From: Thalassobium sp. R2A62
Lineage (GTDB): Bacteria; Pseudomonadota; Alphaproteobacteria; Rhodobacterales; Rhodobacteraceae
Assembly: GCF_000161835.1 (NCBI RefSeq)
Contig: NZ_GG697169.2
Coordinates: 862,418 to 926,417, forward strand
Direction: 5' to 3'
DNA length: 64,000 nt
Of the stretch, positions 8,589 to 16,480 are shown piece by piece. The position numbers and the translations under genes are program-made. The notes beneath the pieces are model-generated. The model made no database searches, had not been told where the DNA came from, and saw only the letters and a list, made by a program, of their open reading frames with translations. Position 1 is the first letter of the stretch. Each line of letters starts with the position of its first letter.

Positions 8589-9236
8589 CTATTTGTGCAA
8601 ATGCCAGACAGTGCGTTCAGACCCGGAGGATTGCGAAAGTCGGCCATTGAAACTATCAATTGGCATAGATCTCGAGACCGGTTCAATGCGATAAAACTGG
8701 CCATAAATGCGCGAAATCTCGTGCCCCTTAACAGAAAATGGCGGACCAGCCATAAGCGATTGGTCATATTCAAAACTCAACAGCAATTGCGTGGCACCCC
8801 GTGTCAGGTCGTGAACATGCGGCCCGAACCGGTTGCGCAGATTGCGTGGCAAAGCAACCAAAGCCGCGCGATCATAGACGGCATCAATAGGACCGATTTG
8901 ATGAGGTATCAATTCAAAAATGTCCCCCACAAAAACATCGATCAATGGGGCGCTGTAGCGTCGTACAGAACCATCAGCGACGATTTCAGGGTCGATGCCG
9001 AGATCAGAAAACAACGCCATCACCGCAACCTCGCTGAGTTCGGATGCAACGACGCTGTAACCTTGATCAAGCAGCCATTTGATATCGCGTGTTTTCCCGC
9101 ACAGCGGCACGAAAACCCGTACGGGTGATTTCGAAATCACCGTCGGGAAATATGTTGCAAGCATCGAATTCACCTTTGCGTCGTGAAACCCGATGTTGTT
9201 TTGATGCCATTTATCGTGCCAGAACTGCGGGTCCAT
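8589..9236 (-). CDS. tpm: Thiopurine S-methyltransferase family protein
   Basis: 215 aa, the length of bacterial TPMT. Landmarks are the N-terminal FWHDKWHQNNIGFH, the SAM-binding FVPLCGKTRDIKWLLDQGY with GSV-type strands after it, and YDRAALVALPRNLR. The family methylates thiopurines and, in bacteria, inorganic or organic selenium and tellurium species. The physiological substrate here is unknown. It lies upstream of the siderophore-interacting gene on the same strand in coordinate order but is separated from it by only 19 bases, so co-transcription is possible. Confidence 0.88.
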   Translation of the reverse strand: MDPQFWHDKWHQNNIGFHDAKVNSMLATYFPTVISKSPVRVFVPLCGKTRDIKWLLDQGYSVVASELSEVAVMALFSDLGIDPEIVADGSVRRYSAPLIDVFVGDIFELIPHQIGPIDAVYDRAALVALPRNLRNRFGPHVHDLTRGATQLLLSFEYDQSLMAGPPFSVKGHEISRIYGQFYRIEPVSRSMPIDSFNGRLSQSSGSERTVWHLHK

Positions 9237-9255
9237 AACGTCTCCGATGCGCGCG

Positions 9256-10041
9256 CTATGCAGCGGCTTCTGCGCGTTTCATCTGTTGGTGCTCATCCTC
9301 AATAAGGCCCATTTTCCAATACCCTGAAATGTAGCAATCCTGCTTGGCCAATCCCTTTTCACCGGTCACATAACTGCGCAGCGCTTTGATGACACCACTT
9401 TCACCCGCGATGCAGGTTTGAACAGTTCCGGTGGGCCAGTTCCACGCATGAACGGCGTCAATCAACTGGGTGCTTGGCGCGTGGGGGTCTGGATGAACAA
9501 GCCAATGCAGACGCACACCGTCCGGCGCGTTCATGTCTTGCGCGTCATCAATGTGCGTGACCTCAAAAAAGGCATCACCCTGTGCGTCACGCGGCATCGC
9601 CTCAAGGGTGGCGGCCGCAACTGGCAGCGCGGACATATCAGCAACCACCAGATACCGATCTGCGTAAAACTCTGGCACCTTTACGGGGCCCGGTCCGGCA
9701 AACCCGCAGAACGACCCGATCTTGGCCGCGCGCGCCCATGCGGATGCTGGCCCCGCGTCCCCGTGATCGACAAAATCAATGTCCATTTCACGATCCTCAA
9801 CGCGCATATGGCGCACTGTATACGTGCGCACCGTCGGGCGCGGGCCGTTCATCAATTGCGCGCCAAACGCGGCCTGTGATTGGCCCGCCTCTGGCAAAAA
9901 CACTTTGCAATTGGCGCCTTCACAGCCCGATTGCATGGTGGCGATTGCATCCCCTGCCAATGTCACGCGGATCATATTTGGCGTCAGATGCCATACATCG
10001 ACAACCTGTAACAGATAGGGCGATTTTTTTGGGGGATTCAT
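9256..10041 (-). CDS. Siderophore-interacting protein (NAD(P)H/FAD ferric-siderophore reductase)
   Basis: 261 aa of the SIP/ViuB family. The FAD-binding RPTVRTYTVR motif lies in the N-terminal barrel (about residues 69-78) and the family C-terminal NAD(P)-side motifs are AGESGVIKALR and YISGYWKMG. These cytoplasmic flavoproteins reduce Fe(III)-siderophores so that iron is released after import. The start overlaps the stop of the upstream unknown gene by 4 bases, which ties that Cys-cluster protein to iron release. Together with the exb/tonB and Fec-type genes this supports a siderophore-uptake function for the region. Confidence 0.88.
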   Translation of the reverse strand: MNPPKKSPYLLQVVDVWHLTPNMIRVTLAGDAIATMQSGCEGANCKVFLPEAGQSQAAFGAQLMNGPRPTVRTYTVRHMRVEDREMDIDFVDHGDAGPASAWARAAKIGSFCGFAGPGPVKVPEFYADRYLVVADMSALPVAAATLEAMPRDAQGDAFFEVTHIDDAQDMNAPDGVRLHWLVHPDPHAPSTQLIDAVHAWNWPTGTVQTCIAGESGVIKALRSYVTGEKGLAKQDCYISGYWKMGLIEDEHQQMKRAEAAA

Positions 10042-10574
10042 TGGCGCACCTCAGTTTCTAAACACGTCACCAACAGTGCCAGTGCCGCCAGAAATGGCGC
10101 GTGATCCCCACCCTGACACAACAACAACGCTTGCGTGCGCGCGTCTGACATCCGCCCGCGCCGCGCTGAATGCAACGCCGCAACCAGATATCGTTCTTCC
10201 TTGGTGATGTATTTTGAACAATCCGAACACCCCGGATCACAATAACTGAACCCCGCACTGCGCACAAAGCGCACGGTATTCACCACCTGTAAAACCCGCG
10301 CCGCGATCACCGCGCCTGCCGGAGAATCAAACAACTGTTCGGCCGTGAAAATGGCGGGCATCCACGCCTGTGATGTTGGATAATGAAAGCTGACAAAAAA
10401 CAATCTGGCGATATGCAGCACATGTCGTTCATCAGTATCAAACGGCAGTTGATTTTGCATTTGATACTGATCGTGCCCCGTAGGTATGTGCGCGGCGTAC
10501 GGATGTTGTGTATGCGCCATGACGTTCCACCGTTGTTTGCGTGGCAGGGCCACAAGGGAGATAAAATCTGGCAT
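10038..10574 (-). CDS. Unknown protein with Cys cluster, paralog A
   Basis: 178 aa from the ATG at 10574; an alternative ATG at 10520 would give 160 aa. I do not recognise the family. It carries YCDPGCSDC (Cys112, Cys116, Cys119; C-x3-C-x2-C), then EER and, 30-odd residues later, LLCQGGD with Cys153. The same layout occurs in paralog B (11885-12385) and, without three of the four Cys, in paralog C (11189-11671). Four conserved Cys could bind an Fe-S cluster or a metal; this is inference. The 4-base overlap with the siderophore-interacting gene suggests a shared task in ferric-siderophore reduction. Confidence 0.75.
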   Translation of the reverse strand: MPDFISLVALPRKQRWNVMAHTQHPYAAHIPTGHDQYQMQNQLPFDTDERHVLHIARLFFVSFHYPTSQAWMPAIFTAEQLFDSPAGAVIAARVLQVVNTVRFVRSAGFSYCDPGCSDCSKYITKEERYLVAALHSARRGRMSDARTQALLLCQGGDHAPFLAALALLVTCLETEVRQ

Positions 10575-11182
10575 TGCTTCCTTCTAACGCGGCCGCCCTC
10601 CCCGCTTACCGTGAAGAATTGCGCGGCCTTGGGCGTACCCTTTGGCCGTTGTTGTTTGTATCAGGTGCAGGCGCGATCGTAGGTTCACTTTTGCTGCTCG
10701 TGTCTGATCCGGATTTTTTCGTCGGATTGATCCCGTTTTTGATCCTCTTGGCGACGTTTTTGTTTGCGTTGGGCGATGTGTTGCGCGCATGGGTTTTGAA
10801 GACCGCAGGCGCACACAATGGCAAAATACTGATCTTCGCCGCGCTTTTTATATGTTCGATCTATGGTGGGTACTTTGGTGCAGGTCTTGGCATCATTCTG
10901 TTGGCAATCGCACAGATCATGGGATTTAGCGATTTTCATGTCGCCAACAGTATTAAAAATCTGCTTGCCACCAGCTTCACTGTGCTCAGCATCATCGTGT
11001 TCGGAATTGGCGGTCTAATCGCGTGGCCTGAGGCTGGGGTGATGATGGTCGGTAGTACAATCGGCGGCTACTTTGGCGGGCGCTTTGCCAAACGAGTAAA
11101 TCCAAAAATCCTGCGATGGCTTCTCATTGCCTTCGGCTTGATCCTGTCCGCCGTCTACTTCTGGCGCTTTTTTATTGAATAA
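10574..11182 (+). CDS. TauE/SafE-family permease, N-terminus apparently missing
   Basis: 202 aa with about seven membrane segments; GGYFGAGLGIILLA and GGYFGGRFAKRVNP are typical TauE/SafE positions. The first possible start is the TTG at 10574, just after an in-frame TAA at 10562. From that start the protein begins in the middle of the family's usual first repeat (NAAALPAYREELRG resembles the segment before the third helix), so roughly the first 50 residues of a normal 250-aa member are absent. The start overlaps by one base the divergent start of paralog A. It may be a remnant or a functional short variant. Substrate unknown; the family exports sulfite, sulfoacetate or other organic anions. 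Confidence 0.7.
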   Translation: MLPSNAAALPAYREELRGLGRTLWPLLFVSGAGAIVGSLLLLVSDPDFFVGLIPFLILLATFLFALGDVLRAWVLKTAGAHNGKILIFAALFICSIYGGYFGAGLGIILLAIAQIMGFSDFHVANSIKNLLATSFTVLSIIVFGIGGLIAWPEAGVMMVGSTIGGYFGGRFAKRVNPKILRWLLIAFGLILSAVYFWRFFIE

Positions 11183-11188
11183 AGCGCA

Positions 11189-11671
11189 CTACACCAGCGT
11201 AAGTTGTGGCCGTTTGGACGACCTCAAAACCTCGCCGTCTGAATCAAGTTGTGCAGCCAGCAGAAGACCTTGTGATACAATACGCGACGGAATATGCCCG
11301 CCCGTCAACCGCGCCAGAATTTCACGTGCTTTGGGCGTTTCATCAGCGCGCATCGCCGCAAGCAAAGACAAAACATCGCCTTCATCCAGTGTCAGATGTT
11401 GGCGCGCATCAATATCTAAGGGATCGCAATACGCCAAAGGAACGGGGCGCGCCCGTAAAACAGTCGACAAAAACGTCTGCGTTCCGTTGGCGATGGACAG
11501 TCCGCGCGCTTCGCCCCAAGTCGCTGATGCAGACGCAAACGCAAGCCGCCATCCTTGGCTGTCAGGCTGCATGAATGCGTTGAGGAAATGGCGGACCACC
11601 GGCAGCAAAGCGCGGCTGACGACATCCAATTGGTTTAGATGCACGGGCATATGTGATCTAGACACGCTCAT
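11189..11671 (-). CDS. Unknown protein, paralog C of the Cys-cluster family (Cys mostly lost)
   Basis: 160 aa. It aligns by eye with paralogs A and B over most of its length (for example VVRHFLNAFMQPDSQGW against IARFYFQSFAVPESHSW in B). Only one Cys (Cys82 in YCDPLDID) remains where the others have three, and the later CEGND/CQGGD Cys is gone. It may be a regulatory or structural partner of the Cys-bearing paralogs. Its ATG at 11671 overlaps the stop of the small upstream gene by 4 bases, so the genes 12385-11189 form one coupled operon. Function unknown. Confidence 0.7.
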   Translation of the reverse strand: MSVSRSHMPVHLNQLDVVSRALLPVVRHFLNAFMQPDSQGWRLAFASASATWGEARGLSIANGTQTFLSTVLRARPVPLAYCDPLDIDARQHLTLDEGDVLSLLAAMRADETPKAREILARLTGGHIPSRIVSQGLLLAAQLDSDGEVLRSSKRPQLTLV

Positions 11672-11892
11672 CCGTCACGCCTTTGATCGACGTGGCCATT
11701 GGGAAATAAAACCACCCCATCGGGCAGATTGCCGGCGCCCACATTGGTTGAAAGCGATTGCGCGGGTCCCGCCGACTTCGATGCAAATCTACCCTTATTT
11801 TCGAGCGCAGCGTGTAATTTAGGATTCAACCCAGCCCTCGTCAATTGCGCCAACAGATCCATTGCGAGAGGCGTGTTAACAGCATCAGACAT
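11668..11892 (-). CDS. Small unknown protein between paralogs B and C
   Basis: 74 aa from the ATG at 11890-11892; the frame opens further upstream, but this start overlaps the stop of paralog B by 8 bases and its own stop overlaps the start of paralog C by 4. No membrane segment or Cys; the C-terminal half contains GAGNLPDGVVLFPNGHVDQR. I do not recognise it. The tight overlaps on both sides are the main reason to accept it as a gene. Confidence 0.6.
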   Translation of the reverse strand: MSDAVNTPLAMDLLAQLTRAGLNPKLHAALENKGRFASKSAGPAQSLSTNVGAGNLPDGVVLFPNGHVDQRRDG

Positions 11893-12385
11893 ATGCGGCC
11901 TCGCCGCTTGCCGCGACACGCTTTGGCAACACAGAAACAAGCCGCGTCAATGCATCCAAGGATGGGCGGGTGTCGTTCCCTTCACAAAGCATCATCAATT
12001 CAGTTTTCGCGTGCCCTTTGCGGCCGGTCCGTATCGCCCGTATCGCTGTCGTGAACCGACGTTCATGTTCTGTAACGATAGCTGCGCAATCGGGGCATGT
12101 GGGTGAGTTGAAGCAATATACTGATTTTCGCGCCTGTCGCACCGCCATCAAAGCACCTAGTAATCGGGTCCCCACAAGCGGCCCTTTGATGTCTCCAAAC
12201 GCCGCTTCTGATTCCTGTAGTGCCCCAATCCATGAATGGGACTCAGGCACAGCAAACGATTGAAAATAAAAGCGTGCGATCGTCAGAATATGGGCTTCTA
12301 CAGCGTCTAGATCAGCATCACTGAGCATAATTTCTTTCGACTGCAGCACGCGGTTACAGTGCAGGTTGGTACTACTTTTTGTCAT
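11885..12385 (-). CDS. Unknown protein with Cys cluster, paralog B
   Basis: 166 aa from the ATG at 12385, which has an AGAGG element 8 bases upstream; the frame continues open to 12583 but without a better start. It shares with paralog A the order YC-x5-CPDC (Cys91, Cys97, Cys100), then E-x-ERR in TEHERR, TGR, and LCEGND with Cys134. It is the first gene of a three-gene overlapping operon (B, small gene, C). An Fe-S or metal site is plausible but unproven. I do not recognise the family. Confidence 0.75.
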   Translation of the reverse strand: MTKSSTNLHCNRVLQSKEIMLSDADLDAVEAHILTIARFYFQSFAVPESHSWIGALQESEAAFGDIKGPLVGTRLLGALMAVRQARKSVYCFNSPTCPDCAAIVTEHERRFTTAIRAIRTGRKGHAKTELMMLCEGNDTRPSLDALTRLVSVLPKRVAASGEAAYV

Positions 12386-13055
12386 AGTCGGGCCTCTAAT
12401 TGCAGTTTGGGGTTCACCTATCTGGCGGGTCTTGCAATGGGCTGGACAAAAGTTTGAACCGAATGATACTTTAATCCTGAGTATTTCTATCGGAAAAGCA
12501 AGTGCGAAGTTATGAACGCGACCTAGCCAAAAAGAATAAAGCACTAGCAGGTACAGATGCTTACTGGGCATTGAATGACGCACGGTACTAGCGAGTGATA
12601 GCCTTACGCCAGCCTGTGTTGCCTATTAGGTGCTGGCGTCAGACATTCATTCAGTCAGCTTGGTTCAGGGCTTACTCTGTGCGGCGGTTCTTTGACTTGC
12701 AGGTGCTTGAACAAGATACGCTGTATTGAAAGATGGAGGAACCATTACAACACCAAACGACCACATAGTGCTCTGGGCTATCGCCCACCTGCGCCGGAGG
12801 CCATCGTAACGATGGACCAAAGGACGATCATGCACTAACTTTCAACATGGACCACTCAAGTGGGGCCGCCCAAGGCTACGGTCTCACTGATGGGGATGCC
12901 AAGGACAATTTTAGGGATTGAGGGCAGCGATACGGATTTGAGTTTCCGCAACATGCAGGCCAAAGTCCCGCACCATCAACGAAACCAATCCCGCCCTTAG
13001 AAGACGACCCGAAGTGTGCACCTCCGGGCCGCCCATGCTCCAAAGAAGCATGTGT
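12386..13055. other. 670-base gap with IS debris, no intact gene
   Basis: Upstream of paralog B there is first a plain promoter-like stretch. A perfect 8-bp inverted repeat follows (ACGCCAGC at 12606-12613 and GCTGGCGT at 12632-12639), then the tail of an IS3-type transposase and its terminal repeat (about 12713-12870). A 69-aa open frame at 12911-13120 on - overlaps the AlpA-like gene and has no recognisable features, so it is not called. Confidence 0.6.
12713..12870 (+). mobile_element. 3' remnant of an IS3-family insertion sequence
   Basis: One frame on + reads the C-terminus of an IS3-type OrfB transposase: RWRNHYNTKRPHSALGYRPP then APEAIV, ending at the TAA 12836-12838. Ten bases later comes TGGACCACTCAAGTGGGGCC (12848-12867), which looks like the terminal inverted repeat of such elements. 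The catalytic DDE core and the left end are absent, so this is a dead fragment. It marks a past insertion next to the paralog operon. Confidence 0.75.
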
Positions 13056-13235
13056 TTACTCTCGAGCGAGTAGTCGCTCTTCAAGCCAGTCCAAGACTTC
13101 CTGTTCCACCCATCCGACACGGTTAGGGCCCAGCATTACCCGCTTGGGAAATGTGCCTGCCTTCTCTAATCGAGCGATGTGTTGAAGTGAGTACGAGACC
13201 AACTCTTTGAGCGCTTTCTTTGAGAGTATTTTCAT
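13056..13235 (-). CDS. AlpA-like DNA-binding regulator (orphan)
   Basis: 59 aa from the ATG at 13235, with GGGAGAT about 8 bases upstream; the frame is open to 13421 but that extension has no family support. It is a short winged-helix protein of the AlpA/MerR-like excisionase class: LVSYSLQHIARLEKAGTFPKR is the recognition region, followed by GPNRVGWVEQEVLDWLEERL. Such proteins control integrase or excision genes of prophages and islands. No integrase is present nearby, only an IS fragment, so it is probably left from a decayed element. Confidence 0.75.
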   Translation of the reverse strand: MKILSKKALKELVSYSLQHIARLEKAGTFPKRVMLGPNRVGWVEQEVLDWLEERLLARE

Positions 13236-13296
13236 AACGATATCTCCCTGAATTAAGGAGCATCGCGATGCCCCAAGGGTTGAGCCTCGTGAAAAT

Positions 13297-13446
13297 TCAT
13301 CCCGTAGAGTTATCTTCCTCGCGCGCGGCCACTTCGGCCCAATCGGTCGTACTGAACTTCCATTGGACGATGCAGGCGCCGGCGATAAACAGAACGCCCC
13401 AAAACGCTTCGCCTTTGGCAATCTCGAATGCGCCCCAGCCCACCAT
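13297..13446 (-). CDS. Possible small membrane protein at the end of the sugar ABC operon
   Basis: 49 aa from the ATG at 13446 (a GTG at 13458 is also in frame). It has one hydrophobic segment (EAFWGVLFIAGACIVQW) and an acidic tail with DWAEVAAREED. It follows the ABC ATPase gene by 77 bases on the same strand. No clear ribosome-binding site is visible. An in-frame TAG lies just upstream, and the frame before it still reads like protein (PRRPVFLPA), so the ancestral gene may have been longer. Family not recognised. Confidence 0.4.
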   Translation of the reverse strand: MVGWGAFEIAKGEAFWGVLFIAGACIVQWKFSTTDWAEVAAREEDNSTG

Positions 13447-13523
13447 GACGACGATCACTGCGATACGCCGCTATGCTGGAAGGAAAACGGGACGTCTAGG
13501 TCGAGAAACCCACGGCGTGCCAC

Positions 13524-14300
13524 TTATGCAGCACCCTCGTATTCGGCACCTGTCTTGGCCCCTGTGATATAGGCCACCACATCATTGCCATCGGTGTCTT
13601 CCTTGCGCAGGTTCGCACAAATGCGTCCCCGCCGGAAAACGATGATCCGGTCAACCAGATCAAACACCTGCCGCATGTTGTGGCTAACAAGGATCAGGCT
13701 TTCGCCCTGCTCTTTCAGCGTACGCACGATGTTTTCTACCTGTGCGGTTTCTTGCACACCCAAGGCAGCCGTTGGCTCGTCCATGATCGTCAGCTTGGAC
13801 GCAAACGTCGCAGTCCGAGCAATGGCAACACATTGACGTTGTCCGCCCGACATATTGGCAATGGCGTTTTTGATGTTGGGAATTTTCACGCCCGTTTTCA
13901 CCAATCCAGCCATCGTGTCGTCGCGCATGCCTTTGTAGTCCAGCAAACGAAACGGCCCTAACCAGTCGAACTTGGTCTTTTCACGTCCCAAGAACAGGTT
14001 GTCTGGCACGTTCAGATCGTCCGCCAACGCAAGCGTTTGGAACACGGTCTCGATGCCTGCTTCTCGCGCATCAAGGGGACCGGAAAAGTTCACCTCGTTG
14101 CCGTCAAAGACCACTGTGCCGCTCGTGCGCTGCTCAACCCCGGTAATCTGACGGACAAAGGTAGACTTGCCCGCACCGTTGTCGCCCATGATTGCCACGT
14201 GTTCGCCCTTGTGTAGGACAAAATTCGCGTCATTGAGCGCCTGCACACCACCGTAGTGTTTTGTCAGGCCTTTGGTTTCAAGTACGATATCATCGCTCAT
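13524..14300 (-). CDS. Sugar ABC transporter ATP-binding protein (FrcA-like, single domain)
   Basis: 258 aa with one ABC domain: Walker A GDNGAGKST, signature MSGGQRQCVAIART, Walker B LTIMDEPTAALG and VSHNMRQVFDLVDRI. Importers of the ribose class usually have a two-domain ATPase of about 500 aa; the single-domain form here matches the FrcA type, in which it probably acts as a homodimer. It lies 13 bases after the permease gene in an operon with a binding protein and a TIM-barrel isomerase. Confidence 0.88.
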   Translation of the reverse strand: MSDDIVLETKGLTKHYGGVQALNDANFVLHKGEHVAIMGDNGAGKSTFVRQITGVEQRTSGTVVFDGNEVNFSGPLDAREAGIETVFQTLALADDLNVPDNLFLGREKTKFDWLGPFRLLDYKGMRDDTMAGLVKTGVKIPNIKNAIANMSGGQRQCVAIARTATFASKLTIMDEPTAALGVQETAQVENIVRTLKEQGESLILVSHNMRQVFDLVDRIIVFRRGRICANLRKEDTDGNDVVAYITGAKTGAEYEGAA

Positions 14301-14313
14301 ATCAATGCCCTCC

Positions 14314-15387
14314 TTATGCGCGGTTTCGTTGTCTGTATTGATCGAGGATCACGGCTGCGACAATGATCGAGCCCATGGCCATCAGCTGATACGAGCCGTC
14401 GAGCTTGATATAGGTAAAGCCGGACCGGATCACACCGAGCACCATAGCCCCCAACACCGTACCGATGATCGAGCCACGACCACCCTGCAGACTGATCCCA
14501 CCGATAACGGCCATCGCAATCGCAAAGAGTTCGTAGAATTCGCCCATGCCAGCCTGCGCTGTCACAGCCTTAGAACTCAGTACGATACCAGCAAAGGCTG
14601 CCAGCATTGACGCGATCATATAAACCATCAGCTTGTGACGCTTGACGTTGATGCCGGACATCCGTGCGGCTTCTTCGTTTGATCCGATTGCGTAGGTATG
14701 CTTGCCGTAGACCGTGTAGCTCATGATCAGCTGGAACACGATTGCCAGAATAACAAACCAGACAACTGGCATCATGCCGGACCCGATCCAAGCATATGAA
14801 TCTGTCGGGAATGAAATCGGGTTACCACCGGACCACCACAGCGCAATACCGCGGCAGAACAGGAACATGCCCAACGTCGCAATAAAGGGTGGGATGCGGA
14901 AATACGCAATGAATGTCCCGTTGATCAGGCCAATCATCGCACCAAACGCAAGGCCCACGACCACCGGTATGATGACGGGCAAGTCCATGGCCCATGAGCC
15001 AAACAGTGCCTTGGGGTTTGCAAAGCCGTTGACCAGCTCTGTTTGACCAAAACTCATCGCAATCATCGCCGTCGCCGCAACCAGCGGTCCGGATGACAGG
15101 TCGATACCTGCTGTAATGATGACTTGCGTCACACCCAGCGCAATGATGCCAATGATGGCAACCTGCAAAATGATAATCTGCAGCCGGGCTTCGTTAAAGA
15201 TACTGTCAAAGCGACCCTTGGTATCAAACAAGAAGCTTTGGCCATTCATATAAGGCGCGATTTGACCGATCGCCTCGAAGACGATGATGATGATGAACAG
15301 TGCTAGAAGAATATTCAGCTCGTTTGGCCACGACCGTTTTGATTTGTCAAAGGTCAGACCACCGGTGCCTTGGCTTGTGTCAGCCAT
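14314..15387 (-). CDS. Sugar ABC transporter permease (ribose/FrcC class)
   Basis: 357 aa, about nine to ten membrane segments. Landmarks are GVTQVIITAGIDLSSGPLVA, GLINGTFIAYFRIPPFIATLG and the C-terminal VIGGISLQGGRGSIIGTVLG, all of the BPD_transp_2 family used for ribose-, fructose- and inositol-type sugars. It is the inner-membrane channel partner of the flanking ATPase and binding protein. A strong purine-rich ribosome site (GAGGCGAG) precedes the start. Confidence 0.9.
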   Translation of the reverse strand: MADTSQGTGGLTFDKSKRSWPNELNILLALFIIIIVFEAIGQIAPYMNGQSFLFDTKGRFDSIFNEARLQIIILQVAIIGIIALGVTQVIITAGIDLSSGPLVAATAMIAMSFGQTELVNGFANPKALFGSWAMDLPVIIPVVVGLAFGAMIGLINGTFIAYFRIPPFIATLGMFLFCRGIALWWSGGNPISFPTDSYAWIGSGMMPVVWFVILAIVFQLIMSYTVYGKHTYAIGSNEEAARMSGINVKRHKLMVYMIASMLAAFAGIVLSSKAVTAQAGMGEFYELFAIAMAVIGGISLQGGRGSIIGTVLGAMVLGVIRSGFTYIKLDGSYQLMAMGSIIVAAVILDQYRQRNRA

Positions 15388-15465
15388 GCTCGCCTCCTCG
15401 GTATTGGCGGTAATAGAATGGGCGGCGCACGATCGCGCCGCCCGATGTTTTCAAGACAATAGAAC

Positions 15466-16404
15466 TTAGTTCTTGTCGAGGAAGTCGCCCATGTTGTCTG
15501 GAGTAACCAGAACGAATGGGATGTAGACTTTCGAGTCAACGTCTTCGCCAGCGATCAGCTTCAACGCTGCGTCGATGGAACCTGTACCTTGGCCAACAGA
15601 GTCTTGAAACACTGTGACGTCGTAGTCGCCAGAAGCCATAACAAGCAACGCGTCCTGAGATGCGTCAACACCGCCGACCTGTACGGCATCCATATCCATG
15701 CCTGCAGCTTTCATCGCCTGGATCGCGCCGATTGCCATTTCGTCGTTGTTCGCAAGAACGAAGTCGAACGGCTCGCCGGAAGACATCCAGTTTGTCATCA
15801 AGTCTTGCGCTTCGTCGCGCGACCAGTTTGCTGGTGCTTCGTCGATGATTGTCATGAAGTTACACATGTCCATGCCGATCACGTCGTGAACGTCCTTGGA
15901 ACGCTGAACAGCAGCTTGGTTAGACAGCTGACCGTTCATCAGGTAGCCACGTGCGTTGTTGCCAAGACCGGCTGCGCGCAGGTTCTTACAAACTTCGAAC
16001 GCGGACAATGTGCCGGATTCGATTTCGTTAGAAGCAACGAAAGCCTGAGTTGCTGGCAGTTCGTTCACGTTGTCAGGCTCACGGTTAACGTAGACAAGTG
16101 GAGTGTCGCCAGCCGCCGCAGAAACAGCTGCACCGGCAGATGTGTCAACGATGTTTACGATGATCGCGTCAACGCCCTGAGCAACAAAGTTTTTCACTTG
16201 GTCGATCTGCTTTGCAAGGTCGTCAGATGCGTCTTCCTGCTGGTAAGACAAACCGTCGATTGTGCCTGCATACTCAACCATGCCGGTCCGCAGAACTGTC
16301 AGCCAGTTGTCGTCGAAACGCGAGAACGTTGCGCCGATTTCTTGTGACATCGCAGATGTTGCCATCATGGCTGTCAGGCCTGTCGCGAGTAGATACTTTT
16401 TCAT
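15466..16404 (-). CDS. Sugar ABC transporter substrate-binding protein (rhizopine/inositol-like)
   Basis: 312 aa from the ATG at 16404, which has GGGAGG 6-7 bases upstream and begins a clear signal peptide (MKKYLLATGLTAMMATSAMS). The body is a type I periplasmic binding fold: FVAQGVDAIIVNIVDTSAG, NNDEMAIGAIQAMKAAGMD, VGGVDASQDALLVM and DVTVFQDSVGQG. From memory this looks most like MocB-type rhizopine-binding proteins, so an inositol or amino-inositol ligand is a reasonable guess. The open frame continues upstream to 16695 but that part overlaps the isomerase gene. Confidence 0.88.
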   Translation of the reverse strand: MKKYLLATGLTAMMATSAMSQEIGATFSRFDDNWLTVLRTGMVEYAGTIDGLSYQQEDASDDLAKQIDQVKNFVAQGVDAIIVNIVDTSAGAAVSAAAGDTPLVYVNREPDNVNELPATQAFVASNEIESGTLSAFEVCKNLRAAGLGNNARGYLMNGQLSNQAAVQRSKDVHDVIGMDMCNFMTIIDEAPANWSRDEAQDLMTNWMSSGEPFDFVLANNDEMAIGAIQAMKAAGMDMDAVQVGGVDASQDALLVMASGDYDVTVFQDSVGQGTGSIDAALKLIAGEDVDSKVYIPFVLVTPDNMGDFLDKN

Positions 16405-16480
16405 GTTTTCCTCCCTAGGAAACGTGCCCGGCGCACGCCAAAAATTATACCGGGTCCCCTGTTGGGGCGTTACATTCACC

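Noticed and set aside
12911-13120. 69-codon frame on - overlapping the AlpA-like gene
   Set aside because: Overlaps a better-supported gene by 65 bases in another frame and shows no family features.
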